64,000 nucleotides of DNA from Jannaschia aquimarina (GCF_000877395.1 NZ_JYFE01000027.1:62001-126000); one strand, 5' to 3'. Positions 1-7,633 are shown, counted from the first letter of the stretch. The notes: generated by a model not told the origin, from the sequence alone. Numbers and translations: made by a program.

Positions 1-422
1 TGCCGCTACATGCCGCCTTCTACGAGACCCGCGCCGGGGCGGGCGCCGTGGTCCATCTGCATTCCTGTCATTCAGTGGCGCTGTCCCTGTTGCCCGCCGA
101 GGACGAGGGCAACTGGCTGCCGCCGCTAACGCCCTACTCGGTCATGCAATTGGGGAAGGTGCGTCTGCTGCCCTATTTTCTGCCCGGCGATCCCGCGATG
201 GGCGACGCGGTGCGCGGTCTGGCCGGGCGCCGCTCGGCCGTGATGCTGGCCAATCACGGCCCCGTGGTGGCGGGCAAGAATGCGCAATCGGCGGCCAACG
301 CCATCGAGGAGTTGGAAGCGACCGCCCGGCTGGCGCTGCTGACGCGCGGGATGCCGGTCCGGGCGCTGGACGACGCGCAGGTCGCGCAGGTGGTGGAGAG
401 GTTCGACGTGCAATGGGACTGA
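1..422 (+). CDS. otnC: Class II aldolase-type 3-oxo-tetronate 4-phosphate decarboxylase, 5' truncated by window edge
   Basis: The reading frame is open from base 3 and ends at the TGA at 420-422, so the N-terminus lies outside the window. The visible part reads through HLHSCHSVALS, the metal-binding histidine motif of class II aldolases/epimerases, and later NHGPVVAGKN with the third conserved histidine. In this family the enzyme decarboxylates 3-oxo-tetronate 4-phosphate to dihydroxyacetone phosphate in a tetronate degradation route. The last 10 bp overlap the following isomerase gene, which is the usual otnC-otnI order. The generic class II aldolase assignment is firm. The exact substrate is inferred from the neighbour. 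Confidence 0.75.
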   Translation, partial: PLHAAFYETRAGAGAVVHLHSCHSVALSLLPAEDEGNWLPPLTPYSVMQLGKVRLLPYFLPGDPAMGDAVRGLAGRRSAVMLANHGPVVAGKNAQSAANAIEELEATARLALLTRGMPVRALDDAQVAQVVERFDVQWD

Positions 423-1153
423 GATTTTCGGCCAATCTGGGCTTCCTCTGGGCCGATCGGCCCCTGCCGGACGCGATCCGTGCGGCCAAAGCGGCAGGTT
501 TCGACGCGGTCGAACTGCACTGGCCCTACGAGACGCCCGCGGACGAGGTGAAGGCCGCTCTGGACGAGACCGGCCTGCCGTGCCTGGGCCTCAACACTTT
601 GCGCGGAGAGACGAATGGGCTGAGCGCGATCCCCGGACAGACGCGCGAGGCCCGTGCCGCCATCGACCGGGGCATCGCCTATGCACGCGAGATCGGGGCG
701 GGCGCGCTGCACGTAATGGCGGGCTTCGCCGAGGGGCCGCAGGCCGAAGCCGCGTTCCGCGAGAACCTGGCCTATGCCTGCGAGGCCGCGCCGGACCTGA
801 CCATCCTGATCGAGCCTCTGAACCGCTACGACGCGCCGGGTTACTTCCTGACGACGACCGGGCAGGCGGTCGTTCTGATCGACGCGCTGGAGCGGGAAAA
901 CCTGAAGCTGATGTTCGACTGCTATCATGTGCAGATCATGGAGGGCGACCTGACCCGACGCTTCGGTGAGGTGCGACGCGCAGTCGGGCACGTGCAATTC
1001 GCAGGCGTGCCAGACCGCGGTCCGCCCGATGCGGGCGAGATCGCCTTCGACCGCCTGTTGCCCGCGCTGGACTGGGACGGACCGCTCGGGGCGGAGTACA
1101 AGCCGGGCGAGGATACCGACGTGACGCTGGGCTGGATGAGCGCGTTCCGCTGA
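413..1153 (+). CDS. otnI: 2-oxo-tetronate isomerase / hydroxypyruvate isomerase family protein
   Basis: This is a 246-residue TIM-barrel protein of the xylose isomerase-like/Hyi family. Motifs include IEPLNRYDAPGYFL near residue 138 and MFDCYHVQ near residue 172, which supply metal-binding Glu, Asp and His residues. Family members interconvert hydroxypyruvate and tartronate semialdehyde, or 2-oxo- and 3-oxo-tetronate. The start ATG lies 10 bp inside the preceding aldolase gene, indicating one operon and translational coupling. The tetronate role is favoured by that partner, but a hydroxypyruvate isomerase (hyi) label cannot be excluded. Length is normal for the family. Confidence 0.75.
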   Translation: MGLRFSANLGFLWADRPLPDAIRAAKAAGFDAVELHWPYETPADEVKAALDETGLPCLGLNTLRGETNGLSAIPGQTREARAAIDRGIAYAREIGAGALHVMAGFAEGPQAEAAFRENLAYACEAAPDLTILIEPLNRYDAPGYFLTTTGQAVVLIDALERENLKLMFDCYHVQIMEGDLTRRFGEVRRAVGHVQFAGVPDRGPPDAGEIAFDRLLPALDWDGPLGAEYKPGEDTDVTLGWMSAFR

Positions 1154-1160
1154 GCTGGAC

Positions 1161-1193
1161 GGATCGGACGGGGCCTCGAGCCCCCTCCGATCC
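1161..1193 (+). terminator. Strong hairpin after otnI
   Basis: GGATCGGA (1161-1168) pairs perfectly with TCCGATCC (1186-1193), and an inner GGGGC/GCCCC stem (1170-1174, 1180-1184) extends it. It sits 8 bp after the otnI stop and lies between convergent genes. There is no long T-run, so it may act as a factor-assisted or bidirectional terminator. Confidence 0.6.
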
Positions 1194-1195
1194 GG

Positions 1196-1243
1196 CTGGG
1201 GGCTCTGCCCCCAGACCCCGGGATATTTGGAAAGCAGAGAAGG
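1196..1243 (+). repeat. Intergenic hairpin repeat, copy 1 (CCCGGGATATTTG family)
   Basis: CTGGGGGC-TCT-GCCCCCAG (1196-1214) forms a perfect hairpin. It is followed by CCCCGGGATATTTGG and a purine-rich AAAGCAGAGAAGG tail. The same unit recurs at 22213-22262 and, inverted and diverged, at 24061-24113. Each copy sits just downstream of genes. I recognise this as a repeat common between genes in Roseobacter-group genomes. Confidence 0.8.
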
Positions 1244-1254
1244 AGGCGATCGGC

Positions 1255-2451
1255 CTAGGACGACGTGCCGCAGGCTTTGATCCTCGCAGCGTGATCGGTG
1301 GCGTGGCGTCCCGCCCAGGCGCCCGTCGCGAGGCAGGCGGTGATGAGATAGCCCCCGGTCGGCGCTTCCCAGTCCAGCATCTCTCCGGCGGCGAAGGTGC
1401 CCGGCCGGTCGCGCAGCATCAGCGTCTCGTCCAGGGCGTCCCAGCGCAGGCCCCCGACGGTGGAGATCGCCTCGTCCATGTCGTGAAGGCCCGAGTGGCG
1501 GATCGGGAGGCGCTTGATCAGGCCGGGCAGGTCCACGAGGTCGCCGCCGAATTCCCGCAGGAGCGCGATTTGCGGTGGGGTCAGGCGCAGGGTCTTGCGA
1601 AGGTGGTTCGACAGGCTGGCCTTGCCGCGCGGCTTGGCAAGTCGCGCCGCCACGGTGTCTTCGGTCAGGTCGGGCTTCAGGTCCGCCGTCAGGGGCGGGT
1701 CCTCCCGCAGGGCGGGGGTCAGGGAGTAGAGGCCCCCGCCTTCCAGACCCTTGGCGGAAATGACGACCTCTCCGCGGCTATCCATGTCGCCCGCCCGCAG
1801 GGCGATGCTCTTTAGGGCGGCGCCGAAATGGCGGATCATCGGAGCAGACCAGTCGATCCGGAGGCCGACATTCGAGGGGGCGAAAGGTGCCGTCAGGGGC
1901 GCTAGACCGGGCAGGGCCGCCCAGGCCCCATCGGAGCCAAGCCGCCGCCAGGACGCGCCGCCCATCGCAAGGACGGTGGTGTCCGGTGTCGCGGTCGCCG
2001 GGCCCGCGGGCGTCTCGAAGGTCAGCGCATCCCCATCCCAGCCCGTCCACCGCCAGCGGCGCCGGAGGGTGACGCCCTGCCTGTCCAGCCGGGCCAGCCA
2101 AGCCCGCAGGGTCGGGGACGCCTTCATCACTCGGGGAAAGACCCGCCTGGTGCTGCCGGTGAAAATGTTCTGCCCGAGACCTTCCATCCAGGCCATCACC
2201 TCTGGCGGGCCAAAGGCGCGAAGCATCGGATCGAGCGGGGGGCAGCGATACGCAGCGCGGAAGGTGGTCGGGTCTTCGTCCCTGGTGACGTTCAGGCCGG
2301 ACTTGCCGGCCATCAGGAACTTGCGCGCGGGGCTTGGCATGTGATCGTAGATCGTCACCATTGCGCCGCTGGCGGAAGCCACATCCGCCGCCATCAGGCC
2401 CGCCGGGCCGGCGCCGATCACGGCGATTGTCGGATCAGGTGCGCGCTCCAT
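1255..2451 (-). CDS. TIGR03862-type NAD(P)/FAD-dependent flavoprotein (BaiN/RdsA-like)
   Basis: About 398 residues. The N-terminus has the FAD dinucleotide-binding motif VIGAGPAGLMAAD, followed by KFLMAGKSGLNVTRDE, typical of the HI0933/BaiN flavoprotein family. The C-terminus carries TFAAGEMLDWEAPTGGYLI, the second FAD-contacting segment. The biological substrate of this subfamily is not established. I chose the ATG at 2451 because the conserved fold begins directly after it. The longer frame reaches 2487 but would run into the divergent HNH gene that starts at 2462. The two divergent starts are only 10 bp apart, so each promoter must lie inside the neighbouring gene. Confidence 0.8.
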   Translation of the reverse strand: MERAPDPTIAVIGAGPAGLMAADVASASGAMVTIYDHMPSPARKFLMAGKSGLNVTRDEDPTTFRAAYRCPPLDPMLRAFGPPEVMAWMEGLGQNIFTGSTRRVFPRVMKASPTLRAWLARLDRQGVTLRRRWRWTGWDGDALTFETPAGPATATPDTTVLAMGGASWRRLGSDGAWAALPGLAPLTAPFAPSNVGLRIDWSAPMIRHFGAALKSIALRAGDMDSRGEVVISAKGLEGGGLYSLTPALREDPPLTADLKPDLTEDTVAARLAKPRGKASLSNHLRKTLRLTPPQIALLREFGGDLVDLPGLIKRLPIRHSGLHDMDEAISTVGGLRWDALDETLMLRDRPGTFAAGEMLDWEAPTGGYLITACLATGAWAGRHATDHAARIKACGTSS

Positions 2452-2461
2452 CTCCGCCCCC

Positions 2462-2644
2462 ATGCGGCAGGACTTTCCCGAAGGCAACGCAATCGACCCC
2501 GAGACGGGGTTCCCGCTCTGCGCGCTGTGCGAACGGCCGGTGCCGCCGAATGCGAAGCAATCGCTGCACCACCTCGTCCCGAAGCTGCGCGGCGGGAAGG
2601 GCGGGCCGGTCGTGCTGGTTCACCAGATTTGCGGCCTTAGGTAG
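2462..2644 (+). pseudogene. HNH endonuclease, 5' half (interrupted by IS insertion)
   Basis: The first 57 codons (2462-2632) encode a small HNH nuclease start with CALCERPVPP (zinc Cys pair), LHHLVPKLRGGKGGP (HNH core His-His) and VHQIC. The frame then enters the left inverted repeat of the insertion sequence and stops at the TAG at 2642-2644. The missing half, beginning with the second HNH part HNEIHA, lies at 6014-6187. Joining the halves and removing one 8-bp target duplication gives an uninterrupted 114-residue protein, a normal length for this HNH family. The gene is inactivated unless the element excises precisely. Confidence 0.88.
2624..2631. repeat. Target-site duplication, left copy
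   Basis: The 8-bp sequence CAGATTTG immediately precedes the left inverted repeat and recurs exactly at 6005-6012. An 8-bp duplication is what the IS1595 family typically generates. Deleting one copy restores the HNH reading frame. Confidence 0.9.
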
Positions 2645-2661
2645 CAAGCGCACCAAGCAGA
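2632..2661 (+). repeat. Left terminal inverted repeat
   Basis: Thirty bases starting CGGCCTTAGGTAGCAA match the reverse complement of 5975-6004 at 29 positions. The single difference is G versus A at repeat position 17. Similarity stops sharply beyond base 30. The stop codon of the 282-aa passenger gene lies just inside it. Confidence 0.93.
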
Positions 2662-2663
2662 AC

Positions 2664-3512
2664 TCAGCTTTCGCGCGCCGTGCTTTCGTGAATTTCAACG
2701 ACAGTGTAGCCTTTGGGCTCACCGTCGATCCTCTGCACATGAACATCGACCACAAACACAAGGTTTAGCGGGTTTTCTTCGCCTTGCATCACCTGTTCTT
2801 TGATGTCTTGAATGCTTTGCCGGAAGTAGACCGGCAACACTTTGTCGGAAACCTCTGGGATGCGCCCCTTGTCGCCAGTGCGCCCCTTCTCTTTTCCGCG
2901 CCCGCGATTGGCTTGCTCTAAGAACAGCATGACTTCGTTTCGGATGCCGCTTTCCCCTGCATCTGGGGCCACTGAGGGGGTGGGGAGCGCGATAGCTTGA
3001 TCCATTTTGATGGAGGCCTTGTTTATCTCCGCTTCATCAAAGGTGTATTCGATCACCGTCCGCTTCTCGCCCTCGGCTCTCTCGTATTTCGCGTGCCTGA
3101 TGCCGAGACGGGCCCCCGTCTTACCAGTTAAAGGCTTCACGAACTCTTTCAGGTCTGCCGCGTCTGCCCTTGACGGTGCCTCAAGTTTTTGAGCGCCTTC
3201 GCGCCCAGCAGTGAAGTAGGTGATCCCACGCCATACGCGATTGGCAAAGTCGGTTACGATCATACCGCCGTCCATCATCGCAATCCCGCCCATCATAAGG
3301 CCGAATGGCGCGATCTCAGCGATAACAGAGCCGGTCTCCAGCCTCGTCACAAACAGCTTCGGTGCGGCCTCATCATTTTGCCGGTAGTGCCGCTCATACA
3401 TTCGCGCCAAGGAAGCGAAGCTGTCCGCCAAATCTTGAAGTCCGACAGGCTCGCCTGGATCGAGGGTAATGACTAAACGGTCGCCATGCTCCTCGACGTC
3501 ATATGAAACCAT
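2664..3512 (-). CDS. Passenger protein of unknown function (282 aa)
   Basis: I do not recognise this family. The N-terminal third reads as a soluble alpha/beta domain (RLVITLDPGEPVGLQDLADS, then KLFVTRLETGSVIAEIAP). A short hydrophobic stretch LMMGGIAMMDGGMI near residues 72-85 could be a buried helix or a weak membrane contact. The second half is charged, with a Gly/Lys/Arg-rich linker (NRGRGKEKGRTGDKGR) near residues 203-218, then a beta-strand-rich tail. It starts 1 bp after the stop of the DUF6471-like gene, so the two are surely co-transcribed and coupled. Base composition is more AT-rich than host genes. A role in transposition control or a defence-like function is possible, but nothing in the sequence proves it. 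Confidence 0.75.
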   Translation of the reverse strand: MVSYDVEEHGDRLVITLDPGEPVGLQDLADSFASLARMYERHYRQNDEAAPKLFVTRLETGSVIAEIAPFGLMMGGIAMMDGGMIVTDFANRVWRGITYFTAGREGAQKLEAPSRADAADLKEFVKPLTGKTGARLGIRHAKYERAEGEKRTVIEYTFDEAEINKASIKMDQAIALPTPSVAPDAGESGIRNEVMLFLEQANRGRGKEKGRTGDKGRIPEVSDKVLPVYFRQSIQDIKEQVMQGEENPLNLVFVVDVHVQRIDGEPKGYTVVEIHESTARES

Positions 3513-3513
3513 T

Positions 3514-3744
3514 TCAAAGCCTTACCTCTGCTACGTCGATTGCGGCCATGCACTGCAAGAAGAAAGCCATCGTGAAGACGCCGCGACTGATTTTGTTCGC
3601 GATATTCTTCTCGTTCTCATGAACGCCGATTTCCTGTAATGAATCAGATAGTTGAGCGTAGGTCACGCCTTTTCTTTTGAGTTCTGACCGGATCAGATTC
3701 TTAGCCTTGTCCGACCATTCTTTGTCTGTAGATTGCTTGGGCAT
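3514..3744 (-). CDS. DUF6471-like small protein (76 aa), possible regulator
   Basis: The small protein has the pattern WSDKAKNLIRSELKRKGVTY followed by AQLSDSLQEIG and ENEKNIANKISRG, a helix-turn-helix-like arrangement (Tyr-x-x-Leu, later Ile-Ala-Asn-Lys-Ile) that I associate with DUF6471. Such short proteins resemble Xre-type DNA-binding domains in layout, so autoregulation of the divergent promoter just upstream is a reasonable inference. It is the first gene of a two-gene leftward operon with the 282-aa protein (1-bp gap). It faces the transposase gene across a 95-bp AT-rich region full of repeats. Confidence 0.7.
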   Translation of the reverse strand: MPKQSTDKEWSDKAKNLIRSELKRKGVTYAQLSDSLQEIGVHENEKNIANKISRGVFTMAFFLQCMAAIDVAEVRL

Positions 3745-3772
3745 ACCTTACCTATGTGGATATATCCTCACT

Positions 3773-3827
3773 TATAGGGGTATAACCCTTGAAGCGGTGA
3801 TCTATAACCCCTATTTATAGGGTATAG
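3773..3827. promoter_or_regulatory. Divergent promoter with ATAGGGG-type repeats
   Basis: The gap between the DUF6471-like gene and the transposase is strikingly AT-rich. TATAGGGGTATA (3773-3784), TATAACCCCTAT (3803-3814, near-inverted copy) and TATAGGGTATAG (3816-3827) form an array of related boxes in both orientations. They overlap where promoters for both genes must lie, so this is a good candidate operator controlling transposase and passenger expression together. Confidence 0.6.
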
Positions 3828-3839
3828 ACACCACAGGTA

Positions 3840-4808
3840 ATGACAATGGCCCAACACTTCCTCCTCTCCGCAGCCGCCCGCACCACGTCGCTCCGTGCAA
3901 TCTACAAGGCTGGTGAGGACGCGGCCTATGAGACGTTCCGCAAGATGCGTTGGCCCGAGACGGACGGCGAGGCCGTGTGCCCCCGCTGCGGCCATGACGA
4001 GACCTACGACATTGCCACCCGCCGGAAGTTCAAGTGCAAGCGGTGTCAGCACCAGTTCAGCGTCACGTCGGGCACGATCTTCGCATCGCGCAAGATGGAC
4101 TTCGTGGATCTGCTGGCCGCGATCTTCATCCTTGTGAACGCCTCCAAGGGCGTGTCTGCCGTCCAACTCTCCCGTGATCTGGACTGCCAGTATAAGACGG
4201 CCTTCGTTCTGGCCCACAAGCTGCGTGAGGCCATGTCGTCGGAAGTGCAGATTGGCGAAATGCTAGAGGGTCATGTCGAGGTCGATGGCGCGTATTTCGG
4301 CGGTCACATCCGCCCGGCCAACCGCAAGGAAAACCGGATCGACCGCCGCAAGGCTAAGAACCAGACGGGCAAGCGCCGCGTCGTGGTGGCTTTCCGCGAG
4401 CGTGGCGGGCGTACCCTGCCGTTCGTGACCCGCTCGGAAGCGGCTGGCGTGGCTCTGGCGGCTGAGAATGTGGACAGCATGGCGACCCTCTCCGCTGACG
4501 AGGCGTCCCACTGGGACCATCTGCACGGTGCTTGGAACGTGGATCGCGTGAACCATTCCTTGTGCTTCTCGGACAACGGCCTGAACACGAACCTAGTTGA
4601 GTCGTTCTTCTCGCGCCTGCGCCGCATGGTTTTGGGCCAGCACCATCAGGTGAGCCCGCAATACCTGCACCAGTACGCGAACCACGCCGCTTGGCTGGAA
4701 GACAATCGCCGGGTGGACAACGGCACCGCGACCCATCGTGTCGTCGCCAATGCCATGGGTGCCCCGGTCAGCCGGACGTGGAAGGGGTACTGGCAGCGGG
4801 CGGCTTGA
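3840..4808 (+). CDS. IS1595-family transposase
   Basis: 322 residues with the IS1595 layout. An N-terminal zinc ribbon (CPRCGH ... CKRCQHQFS, about residues 46-75) is followed by a helical DNA-binding part. The ISXO2-like DDE catalytic domain has EVDGAYFGG (first Asp), LSADEASHWD (second Asp) and NTNLVESFFSRLRRM (Asn/Glu motif). All catalytic segments are present and the frame is intact, so the enzyme looks active. ATG 3840 and ATG 3846 are both possible starts. It is transcribed away from the DUF6471-like operon and ends before a strong hairpin terminator. Confidence 0.92.
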   Translation: MTMAQHFLLSAAARTTSLRAIYKAGEDAAYETFRKMRWPETDGEAVCPRCGHDETYDIATRRKFKCKRCQHQFSVTSGTIFASRKMDFVDLLAAIFILVNASKGVSAVQLSRDLDCQYKTAFVLAHKLREAMSSEVQIGEMLEGHVEVDGAYFGGHIRPANRKENRIDRRKAKNQTGKRRVVVAFRERGGRTLPFVTRSEAAGVALAAENVDSMATLSADEASHWDHLHGAWNVDRVNHSLCFSDNGLNTNLVESFFSRLRRMVLGQHHQVSPQYLHQYANHAAWLEDNRRVDNGTATHRVVANAMGAPVSRTWKGYWQRAA

Positions 4809-4879
4809 GACACTTGACACGAGTCCACCGCTGACTCATATGAGACACACTGCATCCCGGCAGACTTGATCTGTCGCCA

Positions 4880-4916
4880 GCCGTGGGCATGAAAATGCTC
4901 ACGGCATTTTCTTTTT
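4880..4916 (+). terminator. Rho-independent terminator between transposase and NYN gene
   Basis: An 11-bp stem (4880-4890 with 4895-4905, one G-T pair) closed by a GAAA tetraloop is followed by ATTTTCTTTTT (4906-4916). It lies 71 bp after the transposase stop and only 12 bp before the NYN start codon. Transposase transcripts should therefore end before the NYN gene, unless the hairpin is regulated as an attenuator. Confidence 0.8.
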
Positions 4917-4928
4917 GGGGGATACGGA

Positions 4929-5573
4929 TTGGCTACGATCTTCTGCTACATCGATGGGTTTAACGTCTATCACGCCATAGACGACGAAAATAGGTCTGCA
5001 CGGGGCGCGAAGTCACACCTCAAATGGCTCGACCTTTGTGCGCTCATGAGAGAGTTCACTGATCCCAGCGTTCACACCATTAAGGCGGTAAAATTCTTTA
5101 CGGCTTACCCTACTTGGGATGGGCCGAAAACGCAAAGACACCGCAACTACACAGCCGCCTTGGAACACGCCGGCGCAACCATAATCGAAGGCCAGTTCAA
5201 GAAAAAAACTGCTTTTTGTAAGAATTGCAGGCGGCAATATAATGCGAGGGAAGAGAAGGAGTCAGACGTCAACATTGCTATGCACCTCATTGATGACGCT
5301 CACAGAGATCTCTTTGACCAAGCCTTCTTGGTCACCAACGACTCTGACCTTCTTGGGCCCGTTAGGTTGTTAAGAAACACTTTCAAAAACAAGCAGATAA
5401 AGGTGATCGCCCCACCGTACAGGCGGCATAGCAAGGAACTGTGGGGGGCCGCTGACAAAAGGGGTCAGATATTGGAACAGCACATGATCAGGTGCCTACT
5501 TCCCGAACACGAGACCGCAAAAGATGGCTCTGATTTATTTCGGCGTCCCGCAGAGTACGATCCTAGACGCTAA
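4929..5573 (+). CDS. NYN (PIN-like) domain predicted ribonuclease, IS passenger
   Basis: 214 residues. CYIDGFNVYHAI at the N-terminus and FLVTNDSDLLGPVR near residue 136 are the conserved acidic motifs of NYN/LabA-type PIN-fold nucleases. A central ESDVNIAMHLIDDA supplies further Asp residues. A CKNCRRQYN segment near residue 98 could form part of a zinc-binding insert. The likely start is TTG at 4929 with GGGGGA upstream; no ATG fits the conserved N-terminus. These enzymes cut RNA in the cytoplasm. The gene lies between a terminator and a convergent passenger gene, and its last 11 bp overlap the latter. Base composition is AT-richer than the chromosome. Confidence 0.82.
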   Translation: MATIFCYIDGFNVYHAIDDENRSARGAKSHLKWLDLCALMREFTDPSVHTIKAVKFFTAYPTWDGPKTQRHRNYTAALEHAGATIIEGQFKKKTAFCKNCRRQYNAREEKESDVNIAMHLIDDAHRDLFDQAFLVTNDSDLLGPVRLLRNTFKNKQIKVIAPPYRRHSKELWGAADKRGQILEQHMIRCLLPEHETAKDGSDLFRRPAEYDPRR

Positions 5574-5946
5574 CCAGCCACACCCGCTCCTCATGACTAA
5601 CCATCCCCCGCGCCTTCATCCCAGAAAGCGCGACGTACACGCTCTTATACGCATGGCGATACGTGAGCCCCGGACATCGCAGAACCACGGACTTGGTGAT
5701 CTGCGCCCCTGTCATGGGGCCGTGCCTGAGGATGGTCAGAACCAGACGCCGCAACTCGCTCCGCTGGAACGTCTTAGGGACTTTGCGCGGCATGTTCAGG
5801 GCCTCGGGATCGCAGCCCCGCAGTCGTAGCAAGGCGTCGATATGGTCTAACCCGCCCGCGCCCTCCCTCACCGCCTCCTGCCGCATGTAGTGCAGGACGC
5901 TGATGACGGTTTCCTCTTTGATCGGGCGGAAGTAGGCTCTGGTCAT
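5563..5946 (-). CDS. Passenger protein of 127 aa, possible winged-helix DNA-binding protein
   Basis: I do not recognise a named family. The sequence has an N-terminal helical part (EETVISVLHYMRQEAVREG) and a basic middle (NMPRKVPKTFQRSELRR). The C-terminal part runs LVLTILRHGPMTGAQITKSV ... SVYVALSGMKARGMVSHEE, whose helix-helix-wing spacing looks like a winged helix-turn-helix. It starts 28 bp inside the right inverted repeat and converges on the NYN gene with an 11-bp overlap. A regulatory or end-binding role is inference only. Confidence 0.7.
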   Translation of the reverse strand: MTRAYFRPIKEETVISVLHYMRQEAVREGAGGLDHIDALLRLRGCDPEALNMPRKVPKTFQRSELRRLVLTILRHGPMTGAQITKSVVLRCPGLTYRHAYKSVYVALSGMKARGMVSHEERVWLVSV

Positions 5947-5974
5947 GTGGTGAAGGTAGCGCGAGCCAGCACTG

Positions 5975-6004
5975 TCTGCTTGGTGCGTTTGCTACCTAAG
6001 GCCG
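5975..6004 (-). repeat. Right terminal inverted repeat
   Basis: Its reverse complement is identical to 2632-2661 apart from one base. It ends GCTACCTAAGGCCG directly against the right target duplication. Confidence 0.93.
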
Positions 6005-6012
6005 CAGATTTG
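6005..6012. repeat. Target-site duplication, right copy
   Basis: CAGATTTG, identical to 2624-2631. After it the HNH gene resumes in frame (the Cys codon is completed by C at 6013). Confidence 0.9.
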
Positions 6013-6013
6013 C

Positions 6014-6187
6014 CACAACGAGATCCATGCCAGCGCCTCGGAGGCCGAACTGGCGCGACTCTGGAACACGCCGGAAGACCTGCGCCGCCATCCACGGCTG
6101 GAGAAGTTCGTGCGCTGGGTCCGCAAGCGGCCGGCCGACTTCCATTCCAGGACGCCCGGGGCGCGGCGAGGGTGGAAGCGGCGCTAG
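6014..6187 (+). pseudogene. HNH endonuclease, 3' half
   Basis: Fifty-seven codons and a TAG continue the split gene: HNEIHA (second part of the HNH motif), then ELARLWNTPEDLRRHPRL and a basic tail ending WKRR. It has no start of its own and no ribosome-binding site inside the chromosome part. The reading frame is undamaged, which agrees with a young insertion. The gene converges on msrA with a 6-bp gap. Confidence 0.87.
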
Positions 6188-6193
6188 CGCGGT

Positions 6194-6820
<627 letters not shown>

Positions 6821-6892
6821 CGTCGGCTCCATCGAAGGCGTTGGTCGAGATCCCAACGCGTGCGGGCCGCTGCGGTTCGATACGGACGGCGA

Positions 6893-7633
6893 TCAGCCGG
6901 GGGCGACGACCGGTTCCGTCCGGCCCATGCGGCAGAGATCGCAGATCCGGACCGCCTCGGTGATGCCCATCAGGACCAGCTCGCGATAGGATGGCAGGGT
7001 GTAGGCGTCGGCCTGACTGTAATCGACCTCGTAGCCGATATCCTCGAACGAGGCGACCGAGAGCCGTGATAGCGGGCGCTCGATGCCCGACAGGAAACCG
7101 GTCAGAAGCTCGTCGCCGAAGATCAGCTCGCGCCAATGACCCTCGCGGGTGCCTGCGCCGCCGGTATTGGCGATGGGGACGAAGGGCCCGCCCGTCGGGT
7201 CGAGCGCCGCCCATTCGCGCGCCGAGTTCGGGCCGAGAAAGCGCGGATCGGCGCCGCCGGATCCGTCGATCAGGCGCTGCCGCGACCAGAGCGTGCCGAA
7301 GCCCAGCACATGGGCCATCTCGTGCAGGATCACGTCGCGTAGGCGGCCCCCCTCGTCCAAGGCGTCGGCATCCGCCGTGTCGAACGCCATGATGCCGGTC
7401 GCGGGCAGTTCGCTGCCCGGCCGCAGCACCGTGGGGCCGGCCTGTCCCAGCACGCCGGCTTCGCCGTCGATGGGCTCGATCGACACGTCGATGCGCAGGC
7501 CGGTCAGGGTCTCGCCCTCGAAGACCAGAGGGTCGAAGCCGGTTTCGACCACGGCATCCCAGCGGCGCGCGGCGTCCTCGAACAGGGCGCGGCGGTCAGG
7601 GGACAGGTCGGTCAGGTAGTTGAGCGTGATCAT
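6893..7633 (-). CDS. Leishmanolysin-like zinc metalloprotease
   Basis: 246 residues. LHEMAHVLGFGTLW near residue 107 is the HExxHxxGFG zinc-binding motif of the gametolysin/leishmanolysin-like (M8-type) peptidases. A later LSVASFEDIGYEVD matches the usual C-terminal segment of these proteins. No signal peptide is visible, so export may use a C-terminal or type I route, as for similar proteins in this group. Its substrate is unknown. Not obviously in an operon with msrA. Confidence 0.8.
   Translation of the reverse strand: MITLNYLTDLSPDRRALFEDAARRWDAVVETGFDPLVFEGETLTGLRIDVSIEPIDGEAGVLGQAGPTVLRPGSELPATGIMAFDTADADALDEGGRLRDVILHEMAHVLGFGTLWSRQRLIDGSGGADPRFLGPNSAREWAALDPTGGPFVPIANTGGAGTREGHWRELIFGDELLTGFLSGIERPLSRLSVASFEDIGYEVDYSQADAYTLPSYRELVLMGITEAVRICDLCRMGRTEPVVAPG

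Larger units (their letters stand above)
2632..6004. mobile_element. Complete IS1595-family insertion sequence with passenger genes (3,373 bp)
   Basis: The element is bounded by 30-bp terminal inverted repeats (2632-2661 and 5975-6004, one mismatch) and flanked by the 8-bp direct repeat CAGATTTG. It contains an intact IS1595-type transposase (3840-4808). Four further genes sit tightly between the ends: 2664-3512 (-), 3514-3744 (-), 4929-5573 (+) and 5563-5946 (-). The passenger genes are visibly more AT-rich than the host genes around them. Ordinary IS1595 elements are about 1 kb with one gene, so this is a cargo-carrying version. The near-identical ends, intact duplication and uneroded target halves suggest a recent insertion. 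Confidence 0.93.

Noticed and set aside
2632..6004. Composite transposon with two insertion sequences
   Set aside because: Only one transposase and one pair of ends are present, with one target duplication outside; the passengers are inside a single element.
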